In this document: piece by piece, positions 1 to 7,284 of the stretch
How positions within the stretch are numbered: position 1 is the first letter of the stretch
Layout of the letters: each line of letters opens with the position of its first letter
Origin: Sphingobacteriia bacterium
GTDB lineage: Bacteria; Bacteroidota; Bacteroidia; NS11-12g; UBA955
Assembly: GCA_021151535.1 (NCBI GenBank)
Contig: JAGKXC010000074.1
Location: 1 to 27,335, forward strand
Reading direction: 5' to 3'
DNA length: 27,335 bases
Notes under the pieces: model-generated
Database searches by the model: none
Seen by the model: the letters and a program-made list of their open reading frames with translations, nothing else
What the model was told of the DNA's origin: nothing
Translations under genes and position numbers: made by a program

Positions 1-35
1 TTTCATAGAATTGTATTATTTTCGCTTTCCTGAGT

Positions 36-64
36 TTGTTTAAACAATTTTGGTACAAACTTTG
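36..64 (+). promoter_or_regulatory. Putative promoter of the DUF1573 pair
   Basis: A TTG at 36-38 is followed 18 bases later by AAACTTTG (57-64). This fits the Bacteroidota TTG-N17-23-TAnnTTTG pattern with one mismatch in the TA. Transcription would begin near 70, leaving a short leader before the ATG at 93. It is weaker than the promoter at 7123-7154 and is inferred from sequence only. Confidence 0.35.
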
Positions 65-92
65 TAAATCAAAAATTAAAATCAGAATTATC

Positions 93-512
93 ATGAAAAA
101 GACATTATCTATTATGTTCGCTGCTTTTAGCTTTATCGCAGCTTCTTTCGCTCAAACACCCGCTCAAAATGAAGGTATTGTTTGGTCTAAAAAATCCCAC
201 GATTTCGGTACCGTTAAAATGGGACCTAAAGCAGAAGCAACTTTCACTTTTGTAAACAAAACTAATGGTCCTGTTGTAATTACAGCCGCTCAGCCAAGCT
301 GCTCATGCACAGTGGGAGATTACACTAAAACGCCTATCCTACCTGGTCAAACTGGTACAGTTACAGCTAGCTACGGAACTGATGGCAGACCCGGTTTCTT
401 CCAAAAGTCTGTTCATGTTACTTTCGATAATGGCGCCGCTACAGACTTGATCATTAGTGGAACCGTTTCTTCAGAAGCAGCTCCAGCAAATGGCGCTACT
501 ATCAACAAATAA
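93..512 (+). CDS. Exported DUF1573 domain protein (first of three)
   Basis: A 139-residue exported protein. The start is taken at ATG 93, which gives a clean signal peptide (MKKTLSIMFAAFSFIAASFA, then Q). The frame is open upstream to 36, but that would put charged residues ahead of the signal. The mature part is one DUF1573 (Ig-like/ASH-type) beta domain: a HDFGTVKMG opening, a CSC motif after the central strands, PGQTGTVTASY, and a GRPGFF turn. This family is abundant in Bacteroidota and has no firmly assigned biochemical role; export to the periplasm or cell surface is inferred. The next gene begins 15 bases downstream and encodes a paralogue, so the two are probably co-transcribed and share the terminator at 977-1008. 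Confidence 0.85.
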   Translation: MKKTLSIMFAAFSFIAASFAQTPAQNEGIVWSKKSHDFGTVKMGPKAEATFTFVNKTNGPVVITAAQPSCSCTVGDYTKTPILPGQTGTVTASYGTDGRPGFFQKSVHVTFDNGAATDLIISGTVSSEAAPANGATINK

Positions 513-527
513 TTTATTATAGCCCTG

Positions 528-974
528 ATGAAAAAATTTGCCTTGATCTTTTCACTAGCCCTTGCAGGTAACTTTGCAAACGCTCAGGTAATTACAAATA
601 ATTCTCCTGAAAGCAATGTTAAATCAAGCAATGCGGCAATAAAATTCAACAATACCTCACACAGCTTTGGCAATATCATCGAAGGTCAAATCGCACGTCA
701 TGAATTTAAATTCACCAACGTGGGAACAGAACCTTTAACTCTTGATAATGTTACAGCTTCTTGCGGTTGTACTACCCCAAAATGGCCAAGAGAAGCCGTT
801 GCTCCGGGTCAAACCGCAGTGATTACTGCTGAATATAATTCTCAAGGCAGACCTGGTACTTTTACAAAGAACATTTTCGTAAAAAGTAATGGCGGTGAAG
901 TAACACTTACCATCTCTGGAAATGTTGTAAAAGAACCTGAAAAACCACGCTCTCCTATCATCATTTATAGATAA
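528..974 (+). CDS. Exported DUF1573 domain protein (second of three)
   Basis: A 148-residue paralogue of the upstream protein, with its own signal peptide (MKKFALIFSLALAGNFANA, then Q). The DUF1573 core is clear: HSFGNIIEG, KFTNVGTEPLTL, an SCGCTTPKWP motif where the first copy has SCSC, APGQTAVITAEY, and a GRPGTFTKN turn, then a final strand LTISGNV. The C-terminus is a short proline-rich tail. Function is unknown beyond family membership. It sits 15 bases after the first copy and is followed at once by a strong hairpin terminator, so it is the last gene of a two-gene unit. Confidence 0.85.
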   Translation: MKKFALIFSLALAGNFANAQVITNNSPESNVKSSNAAIKFNNTSHSFGNIIEGQIARHEFKFTNVGTEPLTLDNVTASCGCTTPKWPREAVAPGQTAVITAEYNSQGRPGTFTKNIFVKSNGGEVTLTISGNVVKEPEKPRSPIIIYR

Positions 975-976
975 TG

Positions 977-1008
977 AAAAAGGCTGTCCAAAAGACAGCC
1001 TTTTTTTT
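977..1008 (+). terminator. Rho-independent terminator after the DUF1573 pair
   Basis: A perfect 12-bp inverted repeat, AAAAAGGCTGTC (977-988) and GACAGCCTTTTT (994-1005), with a CAAAA loop and an eight-base T run to 1008. It begins two bases after the stop codon of the second DUF1573 gene. Its presence argues against an ATG at 974 as the start of the third gene, since that would translate through the hairpin. Confidence 0.9.
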
Positions 1009-1057
1009 CAAACATAATGCAACCAATCACACAGCTCATTTGTCAATTATTCAAACA

Positions 1058-1558
1058 ATGAAAATCGCGAAAATCTATTATGCCAAATTCATCGCAATTG
1101 CATGTGTTCACCTGCTATTCTTAAATGTACAATCTCAAGTTGTTAAATCCGATGTAAAAGGCTCAAAAGTTGTTGCTTTGCAAATCCTGAATCACGATAC
1201 CATTACTGTAAATGCAATTAATGGCGATATGATTGAAGCTGTATTTTATGTAAAAAACAATTGGCTCGACGATCACATTATGGCGCAATTACAAACTGAT
1301 TGCCATTGTGTTACTCCAATATTCCCTCCTGTATTAAAACGAAATCAAACTGATTCTATAACCTTGGTAATTAATACGAATAATATACCTCCAGGCCCTT
1401 TCCTAAAACAAGGTTACCTAGAATCTCCTGATGACAAACTCATTCACCTTGTAGTAAAAGGTAATATTACTGTGGTAAAACCCATCATCAAACAAGGTCA
1501 GCCACCAATCATTTACAAACCCAAGCATATAAGGGTTACCTCAAAAGGTAAAAAATAA
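1058..1558 (+). CDS. Divergent DUF1573-like exported protein (third of three)
   Basis: A 166-residue exported protein. The start at ATG 1058 gives a signal peptide ending LNVQSQ; the in-frame ATG at 974 lies before the terminator hairpin and is rejected. The mature domain follows the DUF1573 plan but is degraded. The cysteine motif is TDCHCVTP rather than SCGCTTP, the PGQT turn is replaced by KRNQTDSI, and GRPG by PPGPFLKQG. It ends in a basic tail (KPKHIRVTSKGKK). It is probably a diverged tandem copy of the two genes upstream. It is separated from them by a terminator, yet no convincing promoter box was found in the 49 bases between. It converges on the PLP-enzyme gene with only five bases between stop codons. 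Confidence 0.75.
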   Translation: MKIAKIYYAKFIAIACVHLLFLNVQSQVVKSDVKGSKVVALQILNHDTITVNAINGDMIEAVFYVKNNWLDDHIMAQLQTDCHCVTPIFPPVLKRNQTDSITLVINTNNIPPGPFLKQGYLESPDDKLIHLVVKGNITVVKPIIKQGQPPIIYKPKHIRVTSKGKK

Positions 1559-1563
1559 ACAAC

Positions 1564-2589
1564 TTAACTCAAGCCGCCTAACTGCCCTCCGGTATGTAAA
1601 AATACCCATGGAACAAGCGATTTTGACACCACTCCCCTATCCCACATCTGTTGCAAGGCCCACATCGCCTTACCCGTATAAACCGGATCTAATAAGAAAT
1701 TCGATCCATTCAGTTCCTGAATTTCAAGAATAAACTCCTTTAATTCCGGGCGATATTTGGCATATCCACCCCATTCAAATCCTTCATGTAATTGAATCCT
1801 ATCCATTGCTCCTGAAAATCTGCCAAAGGAAGAAATCTCTTCCAGTTGCTCCTGCTTGTTTTTCAATACCATTACAGCATGAATTTTCGCCTCCGGAAAA
1901 GCTTCTGCTAAACCAATTGCAGTGGTTGCCGTTGCTGAGGCATGAACAATATTAAAGCCTCTATCCCCGCCTAAAAAACCACCCAATTTCTCATTATTTA
2001 ACCATAAAGTCCTCAATTCCTGAAATCCTAAAGTTCCATCCATTCCCCTCCCACCCTCAGGAACAACCAAAGTGCCATCAATCAAACCTAAACCATCTGC
2101 AAAATGCAACACCCTTTCTTGTTTTATAGCACCAATTAGATGAGATTTCAGAGAAGTTGCCCAATCCAATCCATTTGCAACCGGGTTGTTCTCCAAAACA
2201 AATTTCAGCGCTACACCCTTCATGCGATATTGATCACGCGGAACGGGTAATTTAACCATACCCAAGCTCCGAACAATTTCTAAATAATGATTGTTTAGAT
2301 TTTCATCGCCCCGCAAAACCACATATGTTTCTATTCCCAATTTCTTACCTATAGATGCAACTGCCAACATGTGATTGCTGTATGCACCTCCAAATGTGAC
2401 AATTCTCTTAATAACACCTTTTTCTGACCCAGCTTGCAACCAACCCTGTATCTTCCTCCATTTGTTGCCTGAAATAAGCGGATCTATTAAATCATCTCGT
2501 TGAATCAAGACTTCTCCACCCCTTAGCAGTTTTAATGACTGCAGCGGTGGCGAATTCAACGATTTCAACAAATGCGCTATTTCACTCAT
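1564..2589 (-). CDS. PLP-dependent ACC deaminase/D-cysteine desulfhydrase family enzyme
   Basis: A fold-type II pyridoxal-phosphate enzyme of 341 residues. The motif LISGNKWRKIQ (lysine near residue 43) matches the PLP-lysine segment (GNKxRK) of 1-aminocyclopropane-1-carboxylate deaminases and D-cysteine desulfhydrases. TFGGAYSNH (about 65-73) is the substrate- and phosphate-binding segment, and LHTGGQLG near the C-terminus is also typical. Members act on small amino acids (D-cysteine, ACC or similar) in the cytoplasm; which substrate cannot be told here. The start is taken as ATG 2589, whose A is the last base of the TGA stop of the upstream M1 peptidase gene (TGATG overlap), implying translational coupling. 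A GTG at 2592 is also in frame. It is the last gene of a three-gene minus-strand run. Confidence 0.85.
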   Translation of the reverse strand: MSEIAHLLKSLNSPPLQSLKLLRGGEVLIQRDDLIDPLISGNKWRKIQGWLQAGSEKGVIKRIVTFGGAYSNHMLAVASIGKKLGIETYVVLRGDENLNNHYLEIVRSLGMVKLPVPRDQYRMKGVALKFVLENNPVANGLDWATSLKSHLIGAIKQERVLHFADGLGLIDGTLVVPEGGRGMDGTLGFQELRTLWLNNEKLGGFLGGDRGFNIVHASATATTAIGLAEAFPEAKIHAVMVLKNKQEQLEEISSFGRFSGAMDRIQLHEGFEWGGYAKYRPELKEFILEIQELNGSNFLLDPVYTGKAMWALQQMWDRGVVSKSLVPWVFLHTGGQLGGLS

Positions 2590-5081
2590 CACTTACTCTG
2601 TAAACCCAATATTTCCCGGATAGAATGCGCTGTTACACTATGATAACCTGGCTCAGCTTGCAAGAATATTTCCTTGGCCATCATTTTGGCATCCGTTCTA
2701 TAAATCAAACCATTACTATTCACCCATGCAATCTCACCTTGCTGGGCTAAAAATTCATAAATAGGCATTACAAATTTGCGCCTGCCCACTTCTAGTAAAA
2801 ACTTTTGCATATTATTGATTGCATCACCATAATGGTTATGAATACTCAACATGAACCACTCAAATGCAATTTCAGAATTTTGGGTATTGGTTAAGCCAAA
2901 CTTATCATCTAAGGCTTTCATCACATTCAATTCCAAGTTTCCAGTAGCCCTCAACCTCCTCAGAAAATGAACCCAATGATGAGCAGTATAACCTGTAGGA
3001 TTCAACTCCTTAACCGCCTTTTTACCCATCTCATTCTTCCAACTCAATACATCCATTTGACTTACAGCAACAGCCATTTTGGGCATTGGCGATTTCAGAT
3101 GCGCCCAAAAATATTGCATATCGGCATCTACCCTAACTAATTCATTACTCTCCGTAAATGGCAAATCAAATAATCCATTACCCTCTGGTTGCAAACCCGG
3201 CTGATCTATCCATTTTTCCTCAAGTAAAGCAACAAATTTTTCAGCCCTAGCTTTGCGATCCAAACCCAATGCTTGATAAGCCGAACACATTAATTTTTCA
3301 TCTTGCTCAGGCATCCTGATCGCCAAAAAATACTTCAATTCCTTTAAAAAATCATCAGTGGTAATTGACGAGAAAGCATGAGAACCAAAATGCCATTTCA
3401 AAAACTCATCAAACTGTATCCTTCCCATCAATCGCTCCAATAACAACAATAAAAACCTTCCCTTTTCATAGGCAATATCCGTTACCCCTTCATCGGGATC
3501 CCTGCCCGATAAGTCCAATCTTAATCGTGTATCCAATCTACCCTGACTGTCTTCCATCATCACCTCCACACTCCTTACCAAATCAGCATAAGCCAAATTC
3601 ACCAACATATCCGCATACGGTTTCCCATACAAAGATTCCATAATCCGCGATTCAAAATAGTTGGTAAATCCCTCATTCAACCAGAAGTCGTTCCAACTCG
3701 CATTGGTTACCAAATTTCCACTCCAACTATGTGCCAACTCATGAGCCAACAAGCTCTGCAAACTACCATCGCCAGCAATAATAGTAGGTGTAGCAAAGGT
3801 TACCACTGGATTCTCCATTCCACCAAAAGGAAAACTTGGAGGTAAAAACAACACGCGGTAAGCACCCCAAACATACTGTCCGTATATCTTTTCAGCCGCA
3901 ACCAACATCTTTGGTAATGCCGAAAATTCCTTTACCACTTTATCCAACATGCCCTGCTCCGCATAAATCCCAGTTTCCTTAGAATTTCTAGCAACATCCG
4001 CATACTTCGAATCTTTATTCCGTAACAAAATCTGTTTATCGTCTTCCTGTTTGTAACTATGATAACGAAAAACGCCCACCGCTATCGCCATCAAATAACT
4101 CGGAATCGGCAGCGATTGAGAAAAACTAAATCGCAATTTTTTTACCTCCTCCTGTATTTTCCCAAAAGAAAAACTACCCTTTCCCGTTGCATCAAATTGA
4201 TGTCGCCACAATGGATAATCCCTCGCCTCAGCAGTTAGAATTAAACCATTTTCGGAAATTTTCATTAAACCACTACCAGCATCATCCGTTTCCTTATAGC
4301 CCAAGTTTCTCAACATCAATTCACGACTAAAAACAACCTCATTCGCCGATTTCCATTCCCATTTATTCTTCGCATCAACAGCAAGCATCTGCACTTTGCC
4401 TTTAATCGCGCTCATTACCACATTGTATTTGGCAGCAACCTCCACCACAGAATTGTAGGTAAATCTCACTTTCGGTTCGTCCTGTAAAGGAATCCAAGTT
4501 CGGGCTAAAATGGCCTGACTTTGACTAAATAGAAAGGAATGTTTTTTATCATTTGTTTGTTCGGGCGATAGCCACTGCAATGCAGCAGACGCATCGGAGG
4601 TTTCCCATTCAATAATCACATAATCCAATGATTCATAACTATTTCCTTTGCCTATTTTCCCTTTTCCTATTTCTATGGCGATGCCCGCTCCAAATTGTCT
4701 AATTCCAGCTGAATCCAACAACTTTGATCCCATTGAATATGCATTTCCCACCCCCATCTGATAAAAATCCTGAGCAGATTGCCAATTCAACTTTTTTCCG
4801 CCAGGTTTCTTATAAACACCTTTAATGTTTATCCCCTTTGCATCTAATATTAAATGGGTTGAATTTTCTGTTAACCGCTTGTAATACAATTTCTCAAAGC
4901 CATAAATTCTTTTGGCATCCATATCAACCTGTAACTGCATGTCGATATGCGCTACCACCACATCAGAACTATTACTCCAAGAATGGTTTTGAAATACCCG
5001 ATCAGTAGAAAAACTTTGATCTGCAAGAACAAAATTCATCCAAAAAATGATTGAAAAAACAAAAATTATAGCACGTTTCAT
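2589..5081 (-). CDS. Exported M1 family zinc aminopeptidase, LTA4H-like
   Basis: An 830-residue secreted or periplasmic M1 metallopeptidase. A signal peptide (residues 1-20, ending FVLA) precedes an N-terminal beta domain. The exopeptidase motif GGMEN is at 420-424 and the zinc site HELAH at 447-451, with the third ligand Glu 470 in WLNEGF, matching HExxH-x18-E exactly. AYEKGRF near 535 fits the transition-state tyrosine region. A helical C-terminal part resembles the leukotriene A4 hydrolase C-domain. The expected reaction is removal of N-terminal residues from peptides. It is longer than typical LTA4H-like enzymes (about 600 residues), with extra sequence in the N-terminal half and at the C-terminus. 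It starts seven bases after the YfhO-like gene and overlaps the PLP-enzyme gene, so the three form an operon. No sorting domain is visible. Confidence 0.9.
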   Translation of the reverse strand: MKRAIIFVFSIIFWMNFVLADQSFSTDRVFQNHSWSNSSDVVVAHIDMQLQVDMDAKRIYGFEKLYYKRLTENSTHLILDAKGINIKGVYKKPGGKKLNWQSAQDFYQMGVGNAYSMGSKLLDSAGIRQFGAGIAIEIGKGKIGKGNSYESLDYVIIEWETSDASAALQWLSPEQTNDKKHSFLFSQSQAILARTWIPLQDEPKVRFTYNSVVEVAAKYNVVMSAIKGKVQMLAVDAKNKWEWKSANEVVFSRELMLRNLGYKETDDAGSGLMKISENGLILTAEARDYPLWRHQFDATGKGSFSFGKIQEEVKKLRFSFSQSLPIPSYLMAIAVGVFRYHSYKQEDDKQILLRNKDSKYADVARNSKETGIYAEQGMLDKVVKEFSALPKMLVAAEKIYGQYVWGAYRVLFLPPSFPFGGMENPVVTFATPTIIAGDGSLQSLLAHELAHSWSGNLVTNASWNDFWLNEGFTNYFESRIMESLYGKPYADMLVNLAYADLVRSVEVMMEDSQGRLDTRLRLDLSGRDPDEGVTDIAYEKGRFLLLLLERLMGRIQFDEFLKWHFGSHAFSSITTDDFLKELKYFLAIRMPEQDEKLMCSAYQALGLDRKARAEKFVALLEEKWIDQPGLQPEGNGLFDLPFTESNELVRVDADMQYFWAHLKSPMPKMAVAVSQMDVLSWKNEMGKKAVKELNPTGYTAHHWVHFLRRLRATGNLELNVMKALDDKFGLTNTQNSEIAFEWFMLSIHNHYGDAINNMQKFLLEVGRRKFVMPIYEFLAQQGEIAWVNSNGLIYRTDAKMMAKEIFLQAEPGYHSVTAHSIREILGLQSK

Positions 5082-5088
5082 CTTCTAA

Positions 5089-7119
5089 TTAATCTTTAGG
5101 CTTTAACAAGAAATCTAATAATATCACGAACAATATTCCGAAAAATAACGACCCACCTAGCACTACAAATACCTTGTAGGGAATGTAAACCCCTGCAAGT
5201 AACACAGTTGGTTTATATAAAAACTTTAGAACTAACTCAGTTGGATCTACATTATCCTTTTCACCTATTACCTTCCAACCTATCATTCCATTTGGCATTT
5301 TGTTTAGATTAACCTTATAATTTTCTTTGTTTTGCACATGCATTTGCCAACCTGGCACAAAACATTGATTCAGTACACCCTCTAACTCAAAACCCTTACT
5401 TCGAGACATTAAAGAATCGTTCTTCCCCATATTTCTTGAAGAATTGCTATCCCTCAATTGAATAATAAAAGAATTGTTAGAAGCCAAAGACACTTTTGTA
5501 ATATACCAGCCGTTACTAGCTGATACCAAAGGCATTCCTTCTATAATGGTATCAGAACTTCTATTGAATGAATCCCAATTATTGTAAGAATTTAACAAAT
5601 AAGGATTATAACCATCTAAGGAAAATCGCCTATCAATATTCGCCCGATTATACCATAAAAAATTCTTCTTCTTATCAACCAATTTATCTAACGGTTGAAT
5701 CATATTCTCAGTTAAGTTTGGATAAGTAAAATCGGCAGTCAACGCTTTTAGATGCTGCTGTTCCTTTGTAATCCATTGTTTATCAATATAATCTTTTGTT
5801 GGGGAAGTAATAACTGTAGTTTCCCTAAGATCCGTTGCAATGTGTATCGATTCGTTAACCATCAATACCATCAAAACAACCTGAATATTAAACCTTCTTT
5901 TGCCAACATGCAACAAAGACACATCTAATATCTTTCCCACGGTTAACAGCAATGCAATGATTCCAAAAATCCTAACTACTGCAGGAAATCTAAAATATTT
6001 TAAACCAGGCAAAACAACATTAAACCATGACCTTATAGGCAATTCACCTCCCATGGATAGCATAAAAAAGAATAAAGAAACCACAAAAGCTATTAAAAGA
6101 AAAACTTTATGACCCTTATTAAACCAAGACTTCCGCCATCCTATTATTAAAAATAATATTGCCGCAAAAACCAAGAAACCGCCTACATATCCATTCATCA
6201 TGCTGATATCGGTTTGAGCAGCTTCCAAAGACCCCTTACCATGGCCCTTTCCTACCCAGTGATTAAACCAAACTGGATTCAAAACACTCAATAAACCAAC
6301 AGCGGGAAATGACCCAAACATTTGACCAGAAGTTGCAACACCATTGGCTCGTGTGATTTCAGGTAAATTCATTAACAAACCTAACCAGGCTGGCATTGTA
6401 GCAATTGCAAACAACAACCAAATCTGCAACCAATTTATTACACCCAAAGTAGCCCTAAATGGGTTTGCCAACAAATTTCGCCAAGCAAATTGCTTGTTAT
6501 TAAAATCCAAGTTCCCAATAACAAAAGCCACCCATAAGGCATAAAATGTAATAACAAATATGGCTGGATAACCACCTGTAAACTGCATCGCCAGAAAAAC
6601 TATTAAAAGCAATCCGTATTGACGAGATTGAAATGTACTATTCCACTTTAAAAAGGCCCAAAAGATCCATGGAATCCAAGCAGCGCCTACAACCCAGCCA
6701 AGGTGTTGCGCATTTCCAACAAAAAAACCATTAAACAAAAACACAATCGACAGAGAAACGGAAAGTCCGATATCAAATTTAAAATATCGCAAAACGAGAA
6801 AAAACCCCATCCCACCCATCCAAACATGAAATAAATACTCGGCCGAAAGTGAAAATAAACCATATCCACCAATTCCGAAAATCCAGCTAATGGGATACCA
6901 AGTTCCAAGATCCATCATTTGCGGAAAACCCAGTCCCATAAAGGGGTTCCACAAGGGCAAATTACCAGAAAAGATCGTTTCGCATACAAAAAGCTTCCAA
7001 GGCAAATAGATCGCTGTAGCATCCCATTTTAGAATTGAATCGCCAGTAAACAAAGGGAAATAAACCACCAATAAGGCAATGAGCAAAAACACCCCTGTCC
7101 AAACGATCCCTTTTTTCAT
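5089..7119 (-). CDS. YfhO-like polytopic membrane protein
   Basis: A 676-residue integral membrane protein with around ten or more hydrophobic segments: one at the N-terminus, a dense set through the first 400 residues, and a last helix just before the C-terminus. Between them lies a soluble region of roughly 200 residues (about 430-640). The N-terminal pattern (FPLFTGDSILKWDA, LPLWNPFMGLGFP, then an early Trp/Tyr-rich loop) is typical of YfhO-like/GT-C-type proteins, which in Firmicutes are linked to sugar decoration of cell-wall polymers. The role here is inferred only. The start is ATG 7119; an in-frame TTG at 7128 falls inside a likely -7 box and is rejected. It is the first gene of the minus-strand run and is divergent from the TPP-riboswitch receptor gene. 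Confidence 0.75.
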   Translation of the reverse strand: MKKGIVWTGVFLLIALLVVYFPLFTGDSILKWDATAIYLPWKLFVCETIFSGNLPLWNPFMGLGFPQMMDLGTWYPISWIFGIGGYGLFSLSAEYLFHVWMGGMGFFLVLRYFKFDIGLSVSLSIVFLFNGFFVGNAQHLGWVVGAAWIPWIFWAFLKWNSTFQSRQYGLLLIVFLAMQFTGGYPAIFVITFYALWVAFVIGNLDFNNKQFAWRNLLANPFRATLGVINWLQIWLLFAIATMPAWLGLLMNLPEITRANGVATSGQMFGSFPAVGLLSVLNPVWFNHWVGKGHGKGSLEAAQTDISMMNGYVGGFLVFAAILFLIIGWRKSWFNKGHKVFLLIAFVVSLFFFMLSMGGELPIRSWFNVVLPGLKYFRFPAVVRIFGIIALLLTVGKILDVSLLHVGKRRFNIQVVLMVLMVNESIHIATDLRETTVITSPTKDYIDKQWITKEQQHLKALTADFTYPNLTENMIQPLDKLVDKKKNFLWYNRANIDRRFSLDGYNPYLLNSYNNWDSFNRSSDTIIEGMPLVSASNGWYITKVSLASNNSFIIQLRDSNSSRNMGKNDSLMSRSKGFELEGVLNQCFVPGWQMHVQNKENYKVNLNKMPNGMIGWKVIGEKDNVDPTELVLKFLYKPTVLLAGVYIPYKVFVVLGGSLFFGILFVILLDFLLKPKD

Positions 7120-7122
7120 GAT

Positions 7123-7154
7123 TTGCAAATGTAATCTCTACCCGCGTATATTTG
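7123..7154 (+). promoter_or_regulatory. Promoter driving the TPP riboswitch and receptor gene
   Basis: TTG at 7123-7125, a 21-base spacer, and a perfect TATATTTG -7 box at 7147-7154. This matches the Bacteroidota consensus TTG-N17-23-TAnnTTTG. Transcription should start near 7160, at the 5' edge of the riboswitch. It is the best-matched promoter in the window. Confidence 0.65.
7126..7133 (-). promoter_or_regulatory. Putative -7 box for the YfhO-like operon
   Basis: The minus strand reads TACATTTG from 7133 to 7126, a perfect TAnnTTTG box ending only six bases before ATG 7119, which would make the transcript nearly leaderless. No TTG is found at 17-23 bases upstream, so support is partial. 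It abuts the -33 TTG (7123-7125) of the opposing riboswitch promoter, so the two divergent promoters would overlap. Confidence 0.4.
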
Positions 7155-7157
7155 AAC

Positions 7158-7237
7158 CATCATTCGGGGTGCCTCGTTAAGAGTGCTGAGATTATACCCG
7201 CAAACTTGATCAGGATAATGCCTGCGCAAGGAAATGG
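7158..7237 (+). promoter_or_regulatory. TPP riboswitch (THI element)
   Basis: The thiamin pyrophosphate aptamer is recognisable from its conserved blocks in order: CGGGGTGCC (7165-7173), CTGAGA (7186-7191), TATACCCG (7193-7200), CTTGATC (7205-7211), and GGATAATGCCTGCG (7213-7226) followed by AAGGAAA. Expected helices can be drawn: GGGT/ACCC (P2), CTC/GAG (P3), CTTG/CAAG and CAGG/CCTG (P4/P5). P1 can be closed by CCAT...TTC with GAAATGG. It lies about 45 bases upstream of the TonB-dependent receptor ATG on the same strand. No T-run terminator follows it, so control of translation start is more likely than transcription termination. TPP binding is expected to lower receptor synthesis. Confidence 0.93.
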
Positions 7238-7238
7238 A

Positions 7239-7284
7239 GCACCTTAGTGCAGCTACTCGAATGAAAAATTTATTTCGAGTATGA
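7239..7284 (+). promoter_or_regulatory. Riboswitch expression platform: two hairpins and a seven-codon uORF
   Basis: Between aptamer and receptor gene there are two short hairpins. The first is GCAC (7239-7242)/GTGC (7247-7250). The second is TACTCGAA (7254-7261)/TTCGAGTA (7274-7281), whose last base is the A of the receptor ATG. GCACC (7239-7243) is also complementary to GGTGC inside the aptamer (7168-7172), giving a possible switch between folds. A tiny reading frame, MKNLFRV, starts at ATG 7261 in the loop of the second hairpin and stops at 7282-7284, overlapping the receptor start as ATGA. The switching model is inference. Confidence 0.5.

Noticed and set aside
974..1057. ATG 974 as start of the third DUF1573-like gene
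   Set aside because: It would translate through the terminator hairpin and place 28 charged residues before a good signal peptide starting at 1058.
3365..3643. A 92-codon plus-strand frame inside the M1 peptidase gene
   Set aside because: Low-complexity Pro/Ser/His shadow of a clear minus-strand gene.
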